A stretch of 15,282 bases of DNA from Prochloron sp. SP5CPC1. Its GTDB lineage: Bacteria > Cyanobacteriota > Cyanobacteriia > Cyanobacteriales > Prochloraceae. Shown one piece after another: positions 7,988 through 14,500 of the stretch. The DNA lies in contig JACONB010000065.1 of NCBI GenBank assembly GCA_014323965.1, positions 1 through 15,282 of the forward strand, written 5' to 3'. The notes below the pieces were generated by a model. It was not told the DNA's origin. It did no database searches and saw nothing but the letters and a program-made list of their open reading frames with translations. Made by a program: the position numbers and the translations under genes. Each line of letters starts with the position of its first letter. Positions within the stretch are counted from its first letter, which is position 1.

Positions 7988-9253
7988 CTAAGATAAATAC
8001 ACTGGCAGAGTGAGCCCTAAACCATATCCCTCCTTAGCTTCATCTCTTGAGAGTCGAAAATGACCTTCAAAAATCCGTTCTCGTTCCTCTTCGGGAATAC
8101 CTGGACCGCTATCGCAAATGCTAACCTGTAATTTTTGGGTAGTGCGGTGGAGAATAGAAAATTTGATGCTACCTCCAGAGGGTGTATATTTAATGGCATT
8201 CTCTAAGAGATTGACTATCACTTGACGCAATAATTCTTCATCGCCATACACCCGAGGTAAATCCTGCGGAATATCTTGGGAGAGGATTTGGTTGTGAGTT
8301 TCCAACCGATTCTGAAACTGACTCAAAACTTCCAGGCATATGTACTGCAAGTACAACTGGCGCGGTTGCAGTTCTAGTTTAGCGCTCATGCTCTTGGATG
8401 CTTGCAAGATATCGCTAATCATCCGGTTCATAATCTGAAACTGGCTTTTTGCATGCTTGTAGAGCTGCTCTTTGATCTGTCCAGGAGGCGTCTGTAAAGG
8501 TTGAGTATGAGATCCTTGGTTTGCTGACCAGTGGCGCTGTGAGCAAGCGGAAGCTCCCTCCTTGCCCCCCAAGTCATCCCTCCCCCTGTTAGGGCCATTA
8601 ATCAATGCCGGGGGCGGCAAAGTGTCCACCAACAATTCCAGCGTTTCAACGGCGATGGAAGCAGCAGTGAGAGGACTGCGTAAATCGTGAGCTAGCATTG
8701 CCAGTACCCGGTCTTTGAATTGTAATTGTTCTAATAGTTCTTCTTTTTCTTTTTTGAGACGGAATATCTCATCGGAAAGCTGGATCTGTTCTGCACAATG
8801 GCCAACGGTCGGCATCGCGTCAGACATTGTATTTTGCGTATGCCGTCCTACCTCTGTAAGTAAGGTCTCTCGTTGGGTAGGGGCACGGCAAGGCGGTGCC
8901 CCTACAATTTGCCATCGGGGCCACCACTTTTCCAACTGAGCAATCAGATCGCTCCCAGCCAATATCTGCTTGGGTGTGGGCGATATTTTTACCAAAGCTG
9001 GAGTAGCTACCAGCCGTAAATGCTCGACTAAATGAGGCTGCTGGCCCAACTCAATTACTTGCAGTTGGAAGGAATAATCTGCCTTTAAGCTTTGGAGATA
9101 GTTTTGGATCTGCTGGATATTCTTATGAGTTCTGGGACGGGAGTCGATAAACAGCAGAAACTGAAACGACTCTTGCTCAGACTTAGTGTCAAGACTTACA
9201 TCTATCTGCCTACTGTAGGATTTTAGCACTCTCTGTCCAACACCAATACACAA
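7988..9253 (-). CDS. sasA: Clock output histidine kinase SasA, altered C-terminal domain
   Basis: SasA reads the Kai oscillator through an N-terminal KaiB-like domain and phosphorylates the response regulator RpaA. Residues about 29-115 (FLLFIDSRP, ELGQQPHLVEHLRL, TPALVKI) form the KaiB-like domain. A variable linker and a charged helix lead to the H-box MLAHDLRSPLTA with His189. The ATP-binding domain has the N-box LLENAIKYTP, G1 DSGPGIP and G2 EGYGLGL (408-414). It then jumps to TLPVYLS and stops. In S. elongatus SasA about 28 residues lie between G2 and the matching MPVY segment, so the last helix and strands seem deleted. Further insertions are at 117-126 (a palindromic repeat) and about 218-258 (between the two HisKA helices). 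The start is uncertain: TTG 9253 or, nearer the family, GTG 9229. Kinase activity is doubtful. Confidence 0.92.
   Translation of the reverse strand: MCIGVGQRVLKSYSRQIDVSLDTKSEQESFQFLLFIDSRPRTHKNIQQIQNYLQSLKADYSFQLQVIELGQQPHLVEHLRLVATPALVKISPTPKQILAGSDLIAQLEKWWPRWQIVGAPPCRAPTQRETLLTEVGRHTQNTMSDAMPTVGHCAEQIQLSDEIFRLKKEKEELLEQLQFKDRVLAMLAHDLRSPLTAASIAVETLELLVDTLPPPALINGPNRGRDDLGGKEGASACSQRHWSANQGSHTQPLQTPPGQIKEQLYKHAKSQFQIMNRMISDILQASKSMSAKLELQPRQLYLQYICLEVLSQFQNRLETHNQILSQDIPQDLPRVYGDEELLRQVIVNLLENAIKYTPSGGSIKFSILHRTTQKLQVSICDSGPGIPEEERERIFEGHFRLSRDEAKEGYGLGLTLPVYLS
8480..8602. other. In-frame inserted segment in the sasA HisKA region
   Basis: These bases encode about 41 residues rich in Gly, Gln, Asn, Pro and Ser (NGPNRGRDDLGGKEG and onward to PLQTPPG), placed between the H-box helix and KEQLYKHAKSQF, the second HisKA helix. 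The matching loop in S. elongatus SasA is much shorter. The DNA is G-rich on the coding strand and unlike its neighbours. Confidence 0.55.
8877..8905. repeat. Palindromic repeat inside the sasA linker
   Basis: Arms GTAGGGGCAC (8877-8886) and GTGCCCCTAC (8896-8905) are perfect 10-bp complements around a 9-base loop. It is translated in frame as GAPPCRAPT between the KaiB-like domain and the coiled-coil linker. Its right 25 bp occur reverse-complemented at 9319-9343. Confidence 0.88.
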
Positions 9254-9266
9254 TCAACTGTCTTGG

Positions 9267-9312
9267 TGCGCTTTCCACGGGCGCCATCGATGATGCCGTC
9301 TGTGGGTCGCAC
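9267..9312. repeat. Imperfect palindrome sharing the minC repeat core
   Basis: GGTGCG near the left end pairs with CGCACC near the right end. The centre at 9283-9298 is identical over 16 bases to the core of the palindrome inside minC. It lies just upstream of the sasA start. Confidence 0.6.
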
Positions 9313-9318
9313 CGCTTT

Positions 9319-9343
9319 GTAGGGGCACCGCCTTGCCGTGCCC
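9319..9343. repeat. Second copy of the sasA-linker palindrome, inverted
   Basis: These 25 bases equal the reverse complement of 8881-8905 inside sasA. The right arm is cut short: CCGTCC follows where the other copy has CCCTAC. It is non-coding, upstream of sasA. Confidence 0.85.
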
Positions 9344-9480
9344 GTCCAGGTCGGTAACTGATAATCTTTGTTTTCTTTAATCTTAATGTCTATTTTAGAA
9401 TTTGGGCAATACAGAACGCTATTTGAGAGAGATTTGGATCCCCTGTGGGGGTCGAGCTGCGGTAGGCATTCATATTCTTG

Positions 9481-9527
9481 TTGACACTCCCACGACTTCG
9501 CTCCGCTCGCATTCGTGGGATTCTTTG
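9481..9527 (-). mobile_element. Hairpin resembling a solo IS200/IS605-type right end
   Basis: On the minus strand the order is GAATCCCACGA, a 17-base loop, TCGTGGGAGTGTCAAC. The arms (9488-9495 and 9513-9520) are perfect over 8 bp. A GAATCCC-hairpin-GGGAGTGTCAA layout is what I recall from the 3' ends of cyanobacterial IS200/IS605 elements carrying tnpB. No transposase gene or left end is visible, so this would be a relic or a non-autonomous palindrome-associated element. Confidence 0.4.
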
Positions 9528-9558
9528 TGGCTCTATAAAATCTATCGAACACCGTAGA

Positions 9559-9588
9559 CTAGCTCTACAGCTAGGGTCGCGCTATAAT
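9559..9588 (+). promoter_or_regulatory. Candidate promoter and operator-like palindrome of the GH57 gene
   Basis: A perfect TATAAT lies at 9583-9588. No -35 consensus is found 17 bp upstream. Instead a palindrome, CTAGCT-CTAC-AGCTAG (9559-9574), covers that position, where a regulator could bind. Transcription from here would give a leader of about 120 bases that includes the tandem repeats. Confidence 0.4.
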
Positions 9589-9605
9589 ATTCACCCAAGA
9601 ATCTG

Positions 9606-9645
9606 TGATAGGGTGATAGGGTGATAGGGTGATAGGGTGATAGGG
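9606..9645. repeat. Five tandem copies of TGATAGGG
   Basis: Five perfect 8-bp units run from 9606 to 9645, 71 bases before the GH57 start and downstream of the candidate TATAAT box, so they would lie in the transcript leader. Unit number in such repeats often varies between strains. Confidence 0.9.
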
Positions 9646-9716
9646 GCAGTGTACGAGAACCTCTCCCCAGCGAGCCATCTCCCCATCTACCCAGCTTCCT
9701 ATACCTCGGAACCATC

Positions 9717-11318
9717 ATGGCCCTTGGCTACCTTGCCCTCCTCCTTCACGCTCATTTACCTTTCGTTCGACATCCAGACAGGGAATATGTATTGGAAGAA
9801 GAGTGGCTGTTTGAAGCAATTACGGAGACTTACATACCCCTGTTGCAGGTTTTTGAAGGGTTAAGGCGGGATGAGATTGACTTCAAAATCACCATGAGTT
9901 TGACACCGCCCCTGGTGTCTATGTTGCGAGATCCGCTGCTTGTGAAGCGCTATGACGGACATTTAGCGAAATTAGAGGAATTAGCTAACAAGGAAATTAT
10001 ATTCAATAAAAGTCACATTCGTTATTTAGCTAAATATTATGCTAACAAATTGTATTTAATTCGCAAGACCTGGGAAAGTTATAATCGAGATTTAGTTTGG
10101 GGTTTTAAACAATTTATTTATAGCAATAATCTAGACATAATTACTAGTTGCGCCACCCACGGCTATCTGCCCCTCATGAAAATGTATCCAGAGGCAGTGT
10201 GGGCGCAAATTCAAGTGGCGATCGCTCATTACGAGAACAACTTCGGTTGTTCTCCAAAGGGAATTTGGTTACCAGAATGTGCCTATTATGAAGGTTTAGA
10301 GCATCTGCTAGCAGATGCTGGCTTGCGCTATTTTCTCACCGATGGACACGGCATTTTTTATGCTCGTCCTCGCCCTCGCTTTGGTAACTATGCGCCGATT
10401 TTTACCGAAACTGGGGTGGCTGCTTTTGGTCGAGATCATGAATCTTCCCAGCAAGTATGGTCTTCCGAGGTTGGATATCCCGGTTCGCCGGAATATCGAG
10501 AATTTTATAAAGATTTGGGCTGGGAAGCAGACTACGACTACATTAAGCCATATATTATGCCCAACGGCCAACGGAAAAATACCGGCATTAAGTACCACAA
10601 GATTACTAGTCGGACAGCTAGCTTGGCAGAAAAAGAGTTTTACGATCCCATATGTGCGAGAGAAAAGGCAGCAGAACACGCAGGTAATTTCACAGACAAC
10701 CGAGGGCGACAAATCAAATACCTAGCACAAGTTATGGACCGTCCGCCAATTGTGGTTTCCCCTTATGATGCAGAATTGTTCGGTCATTGGTGGTATGAGG
10801 GACCGTGGTTTCTCGATTTCTTGTTCCGCAAGTCTTGGTACGACCAGAATATTTATGAGATGATTCACTTAGCGGATTATTTACGCTGCTATCCCACCCA
10901 ACAGGTATGTCTTCCTTCTCAGTCTAGCTGGGGCTACAAAGGTTTTCACGACTATTGGTTGAATGAGACAAATGCTTGGATTTATCCCCATTTGCACAAG
11001 GCAACAGAACGCATGATTCAACTCGCGAACCGGGAACCTTCCTCATTGTTGGAGCTGAGAGGATTGAATCAAGCGGCACGGGAGTTGTTGCTGGCACAAT
11101 CTTCTGACTGGGCTTTTATCATGCGTACTGGTACGATGGTTACTTATGCGATTTCTAGGACGCGGTCTCATTTGTTGCGCTTTAATAAGCTCTATGAGGA
11201 TATTAATAAGTCGCGGATTGATTCTGGTTGGTTGGATAAAGTGGAACAGATTGATAATATTTTTCCTTCTATAGATTATCGGGTTTATCGCGGCTGCGAG
11301 GAACCCACCCCCCAATAA
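9717..11318 (+). CDS. Glycoside hydrolase family 57, probable 1,4-alpha-glucan branching enzyme
   Basis: GH57 branching enzymes cut an alpha-1,4 chain and rejoin it as an alpha-1,6 branch in glycogen. The 533-residue protein starts with the family's region 1, LLHAHLPFVRHP (His11, His13). The expected nucleophile is Glu187 in GIWLPECAYYEGLE and the acid is Asp351 in SPYDAELFGHWWYEGP. These positions match Thermus GH57 branching enzyme (Glu184, Asp353). YHKIT (293-297) and SSWGYKGFHDYW (403-414) are further family segments, and the C-terminal DUF1957-type region follows to about 490. Length is that of the branching enzymes, shorter than most GH57 amylases and glucanotransferases. No signal peptide is seen, so it is cytoplasmic. 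ATG 9717 has no good ribosome binding site but begins exactly at the family's N-terminus. It is divergent from sasA and apparently a single gene. Confidence 0.92.
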   Translation: MALGYLALLLHAHLPFVRHPDREYVLEEEWLFEAITETYIPLLQVFEGLRRDEIDFKITMSLTPPLVSMLRDPLLVKRYDGHLAKLEELANKEIIFNKSHIRYLAKYYANKLYLIRKTWESYNRDLVWGFKQFIYSNNLDIITSCATHGYLPLMKMYPEAVWAQIQVAIAHYENNFGCSPKGIWLPECAYYEGLEHLLADAGLRYFLTDGHGIFYARPRPRFGNYAPIFTETGVAAFGRDHESSQQVWSSEVGYPGSPEYREFYKDLGWEADYDYIKPYIMPNGQRKNTGIKYHKITSRTASLAEKEFYDPICAREKAAEHAGNFTDNRGRQIKYLAQVMDRPPIVVSPYDAELFGHWWYEGPWFLDFLFRKSWYDQNIYEMIHLADYLRCYPTQQVCLPSQSSWGYKGFHDYWLNETNAWIYPHLHKATERMIQLANREPSSLLELRGLNQAARELLLAQSSDWAFIMRTGTMVTYAISRTRSHLLRFNKLYEDINKSRIDSGWLDKVEQIDNIFPSIDYRVYRGCEEPTPQ

Positions 11319-11620
11319 ATGCCTAGCGCAGCTTACAACTGTTCCACCATCGGCATTTCTGCGCTCCTTTGGCACGCTTCGTATAAAAATTGTGTATAAA
11401 AATTTTGTAAACGTAGCAACTGACAAAAATATACTGGCCAGCGCAAGCCAGAGAGCTAATATATAGGGGATAAGCTAACAGGGCAAGCGTGGCGAACCGT
11501 AGAAAAAATACTTTTTACAAATTCTGGGACACGTCGGAGCCAATCTGAAGTCTTAAACTAAAATTTATCCTATAGCCTGCTTGCTCTCAGCCCCCAGGAA
11601 TAAAAGATTCCCGCTCTCGG
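11319..11620. other. Convergent intergenic region, no clear gene
   Basis: This lies between the stops of the GH57 gene and the DUF3326 gene. It holds a near-direct repeat (TATAAAAATTGTG then TATAAAAATTTTG, about 11382-11408). A short frame begins at GTG 11489 behind a GGGCAAGC stretch and gives 19 residues ending at TGA 11548, too little to call a gene. I see no strong hairpin followed by a T run, so the terminators of the two genes are not evident. Confidence 0.5.
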
Positions 11621-12721
11621 TTATTGATATCCAGTTTGAGTCAAACAATGTTTTAAGAATAGAGAGGGGCGCAAGGTGCCCACATCAATACCAGCGCGAT
11701 GGGCAACTAAAACACCCAACGCCTCTAGATATGAGTTTACTTTAATTGCTTTGATGCCCAGGGGTTCGGGGGGAACAAGGATTTGGGTTTGATTCTCAAA
11801 GACGGCGATAATGCTTGCTCTCTTGTTGCTGAAGCTCAGAATAGCACTCCCCCCACAAGCGTTGGCGGGAACCACTACTGCATCTACTCCTTCGGCCCAG
11901 ATATCTTCTGGTGCTGGGGTATAGTTTGGCGTGGGTAGGATAAACTGAGGAGCGTTACTAAGTCCGACGAGAATGCAGGGCAAGAAGGTATAGCCTAGTT
12001 CTTCAGCGGCGGCGCGAGGAGATAGTTCTGGATCTAGGGGTAAGGGCATTAGGGCCGGTGCATGGGCGCAGGGAATGTGAAAGGTCCGAACAATGAGGTG
12101 AGAAATAACTGCTTCGGCTCCGGCTAACTGGTCTACTCCCTCTCCGTGACGATAGTCTTGCAGGGCGAGGCTGTTTTCTTCGTCGGGAAAGCGAGCTACC
12201 ACTGCGATCGCTTCGGCTCCCCCTTGTCTTATGATTACTTCAGCCGCCCGCAACAAACTGCCGGGGTTGCCAATGGTTCCCCAACTCGCCTCGGTGTGAC
12301 CGTCGCACAATTGAACTCCTAAGTCTGCGTCAGTAATGATATAATCGGTGAGATAGATACCTAAAGTAGCTCTTACTGCATCTGCTGCTTGAAGGTGGCG
12401 CAGCCGCAAATCTTCTTCTATACCCCGATCTAGAATCAAACCAACTCGGTTTTTTCTCACGGGTTTTAATCCCCACTCTCCCCTTGCGAATTTGTCCAAA
12501 CCGTATCCTTCCACGTAGAAAGTGTTAGAGTTGGGCCAGTAGAGTTGGGCGCCATTGAGAACATTTGGGTGGGTAATTAGGCGATCGCAGGTTTCTGCCA
12601 TCGCTCTTGCTACTGGTAAAGCATCTCCTGCATAGCCGCCAATAGATGCTCCCACCCCGGTGGGGACGATGAGAACGACGGTATAAGGACTTTGGGACGC
12701 CCAAGGGCAGTTGTTTCGCAT
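11621..12721 (-). CDS. DUF3326 family protein of unknown function
   Basis: The 366-residue product reads as a member of DUF3326, a family known mainly from cyanobacteria and photosynthetic relatives, without an established role. Visible features: VVLIVPTGVGASIGGYAGDA (about 15-34), ITHPNVLNGAQLYWPNSNTF, a KNRVGLILDRGIE strand-loop, a Gly/Asp-rich stretch with TDADLGVQLCDG, and VVPANACGGSAILSF (about 284-298). There is no signal peptide or membrane helix, so it is soluble. Its ATG directly follows the TGA of the ferredoxin gene with no gap (TGAATG), so translation is probably coupled and the two products are expected at related levels. A redox or ligand-binding role next to the ferredoxin is an inference only. 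Confidence 0.88.
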   Translation of the reverse strand: MRNNCPWASQSPYTVVLIVPTGVGASIGGYAGDALPVARAMAETCDRLITHPNVLNGAQLYWPNSNTFYVEGYGLDKFARGEWGLKPVRKNRVGLILDRGIEEDLRLRHLQAADAVRATLGIYLTDYIITDADLGVQLCDGHTEASWGTIGNPGSLLRAAEVIIRQGGAEAIAVVARFPDEENSLALQDYRHGEGVDQLAGAEAVISHLIVRTFHIPCAHAPALMPLPLDPELSPRAAAEELGYTFLPCILVGLSNAPQFILPTPNYTPAPEDIWAEGVDAVVVPANACGGSAILSFSNKRASIIAVFENQTQILVPPEPLGIKAIKVNSYLEALGVLVAHRAGIDVGTLRPSLFLKHCLTQTGYQ

Positions 12722-13039
12722 TCACAATTGTCCAAATTGCCTTTGGTATACTATGTCTTCTTTTTCTGATTCTATTTTTAGATCAGAACGGGGATAGGCA
12801 ACACAGAGCAACACGTATCCTTCTTCTTGCAGCTCGGGGGATACTCCCATTCCATCGCTTTGATCCACAGTACCTTGGATAATTTTTGCCGCGCAGGTGG
12901 TACAAACACCAGAATGGCAAGAACTGGGCAGGTCTATTCCTTCATCTTGAGCAGCTTGCAGGATGGTTTGCTCGGAAGGAACTGTGATTGTGTGAGTTTT
13001 ACCTTGGTGATTTATTTCAACTAAGTATGTTTTTAGCAT
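12722..13039 (-). CDS. Plant-type [2Fe-2S] ferredoxin
   Basis: A 105-residue soluble ferredoxin that carries single electrons at low potential. The cluster ligands are Cys41, Cys46, Cys49 (SSCHSGVCTTC) and Cys79 (LLCVAYP). It is somewhat longer than the main photosynthetic ferredoxin PetF (about 97 residues), with a C-terminal extension SEKEDIVYQRQFGQL and the DGMGVSPELQEEGY segment. This resembles the minor ferredoxin typified by Synechocystis Slr1828 more than PetF, so a specialised partner is likely. It is the first gene of a two-gene unit with the DUF3326 protein. No clear ribosome binding site precedes the start; an AT-rich region of about 125 bp lies upstream. Confidence 0.95.
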   Translation of the reverse strand: MLKTYLVEINHQGKTHTITVPSEQTILQAAQDEGIDLPSSCHSGVCTTCAAKIIQGTVDQSDGMGVSPELQEEGYVLLCVAYPRSDLKIESEKEDIVYQRQFGQL

Positions 13040-13089
13040 AAAAACTTTATAAATGTAGCTTTAACTTAATTTAAAGTTCAAACATAATA

Positions 13090-13098
13090 AATATAGCA
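13090..13098 (-). promoter_or_regulatory. Candidate extended -10 box for the ferredoxin gene
   Basis: On the minus strand TGCTATATT reads as an extended -10 element (TGn plus TATATT), in the AT-rich gap about 50 bases before the ferredoxin start. No matching -35 hexamer is seen. This is tentative. Confidence 0.3.
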
Positions 13099-13165
13099 AA
13101 TTATCAATATTATTAAAGTTTTGCTTGGGAGTATGTCGTTAGATCATGACAACAGACCCCTTAGT

Positions 13166-14422
13166 TCAATTTTCCTCCAAATAATCCCGGAGTCGGTTCC
13201 GATATTTGGGTTGCCGCAGCTTTTGCAGTGCTTTAATTTCAACTTGTCTAACTCTTTCCCGAGATAGTTTTAAAGTGCTAGCGATTTCTGAGAGGGAGTA
13301 AGACTTGCCATCTATTAAACCATAGCGCATTTGGATCACCTCCCGTTCCCGGCTAGTTAGATCCGCCATGAGGTGTTTTAACTCTCTTTTTAACCCTTCC
13401 TGAATTAGCACTTCTTCAGGAGTTGCTTTATCTGTTACCAGCAGGTCTCCCAGTGACCTATCTTTATCTTTGCCGACTTTGATTTCTAAGGAAACGGAAC
13501 GAGGAACTCGCTGCAGTGCTTCTCGGACTTGACCGGGAGTCAGATCCAATTTGCGGGCAATTTCTGAAAGGGACGCAGATCGACCCTTTTCCTGGGAAAT
13601 TTGGCGCGTTGCTCTTTTGATTTTGTTGAGTTTTTCCGTGATGTGAACTGGAATGCGAATGTTACGACTTTGAGTTGCGATCGCTCTGGTAATTCCTTGA
13701 CGAATCCACCAATAGGAATAGGTGCTGAAGCGAAAGCCTTGAGTAGGGTCGAATTTATCCACTGCCCGTTCTAATCCCAGAGTCCCTTCCTGAATCAGAT
13801 CCAGCAGTTCCAAACCACGATTTTGATATTTTTTCGCCACAGACACTACCAGACGCAAATTCGCCTTAATCATGTGGTTTTTCGCCCGGATCCCTGCTTT
13901 TTGGATTTGCTCTAATTCCTTCACATCACACCCTGCTATTTCAGCCCAGCGACGTTTTCCTTTGGCTCTAATCTCCTTCAACTGGGATACTTCCATCTGA
14001 GCCGCAGCAGCCCACTGTTTTAGAAAAGGACGGTACTCAGAGGATAACAGGTACTCCCGACAGGGACCGCTACGCTGCCCGTGGATTTCCAACAAGCGGA
14101 CAAAATCCCTTATTATGCCATCACCTTCACTTGCAGCAGTGGCTATAAGTTTCCGTAAACGTGCGTAGGACTGAACTTTCTGCGCCTCGGCAACTTCTTC
14201 ATCTCTGCGAAGCAAAGGAACTCGACCGATATCGCGAAGGTACAATCTTACCAGATCGGTGGTATTACGATTGTAAGTTTGTGCAGCAGCAACTGCTTCT
14301 GCTGCTTCAATTTCCAGGGTCTTATAGAAATCGTCTCCCAAACTTGGGAGGGTATTTGGGTAAAGTTCTAATTTGGCAGTAGATGAGGTATTATTTTGTT
14401 CTCTAGAGGCAATAGTTCCCAT
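13166..14422 (-). CDS. sigC: Group 2 sigma-70 factor, probably SigC
   Basis: A 418-residue sigma-70 family factor directing RNA polymerase to promoters under changed conditions. The low-identity N-terminus is followed by region 1.2 (DLVRLYLRDIGRVPLL, 56-71), region 2 with DLIQEGTLGLERAV (208-221) and YWWIRQGITRAIA (237-249, -10 recognition), region 3 (about 260-330, PRSVSLEIKVGKDKD), and region 4 with TSREREVIQMRYG and the helix-turn-helix ending LSRERVRQVEIKALQKLR. The wording of region 2 and RVPLL is that of cyanobacterial group 2 factors, not SigA. The length, with a long segment between regions 1.2 and 2, favours SigC over the shorter SigB, SigD and SigE. Residues around 114-122 (HGQRSGPCR) are encoded by GC-rich repeat-like DNA and may be an insert. 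It is transcribed alone. Confidence 0.9.
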   Translation of the reverse strand: MGTIASREQNNTSSTAKLELYPNTLPSLGDDFYKTLEIEAAEAVAAAQTYNRNTTDLVRLYLRDIGRVPLLRRDEEVAEAQKVQSYARLRKLIATAASEGDGIIRDFVRLLEIHGQRSGPCREYLLSSEYRPFLKQWAAAAQMEVSQLKEIRAKGKRRWAEIAGCDVKELEQIQKAGIRAKNHMIKANLRLVVSVAKKYQNRGLELLDLIQEGTLGLERAVDKFDPTQGFRFSTYSYWWIRQGITRAIATQSRNIRIPVHITEKLNKIKRATRQISQEKGRSASLSEIARKLDLTPGQVREALQRVPRSVSLEIKVGKDKDRSLGDLLVTDKATPEEVLIQEGLKRELKHLMADLTSREREVIQMRYGLIDGKSYSLSEIASTLKLSRERVRQVEIKALQKLRQPKYRNRLRDYLEEN

Positions 14423-14500
14423 GGCGATTATTCAAGGCTTGCTTTATAGGTAGGATGTTTTCTTATCCCTATGTTAGTCTTAGTTTGCCCAAGCTGGCAG

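Larger units (their letters stand above)
9254..9716. other. Repeat-rich divergent intergenic region between sasA and the GH57 gene
   Basis: In order it holds the composite palindrome 9267-9312, the inverted repeat copy 9319-9343, an AT-rich stretch at 9358-9420 that may include the sasA promoter, the IS605-like hairpin 9481-9527, a small palindrome next to a TATAAT box at 9559-9588, and five 8-bp tandem units at 9606-9645. I see no convincing gene. A minus-strand frame over 9223-9552 is broken up by these repeats and is probably spurious. Confidence 0.6.

Noticed and set aside
9223..9552. Minus-strand frame of 109 residues beginning MFDRFYRA, like a histidine kinase motif
   Set aside because: Only seven residues match, no G box follows, and the frame runs through the IS605-like hairpin and the palindromic repeats. 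Likely chance or at best a relic.
9606..9645. Tandem 8-bp units as a CRISPR array
   Set aside because: Units are contiguous, with no spacers and no cas genes nearby.
9717..11318. GH57 protein as alpha-amylase or 4-alpha-glucanotransferase
   Set aside because: Length, catalytic spacing (Glu187, Asp351) and the DUF1957-type end fit the branching-enzyme subgroup better, though biochemistry is not shown.
11489..11548. Nineteen-residue frame starting at GTG as a small protein
   Set aside because: Too short and with no known homologue in my memory to separate it from chance.
13166..14422. Sigma factor as the primary SigA
   Set aside because: Region 2 and the RVPLL and NIRIPVHITEKLNKIK segments follow group 2 factors; SigA has IRLL and LPVHLYETISRIK in these places.
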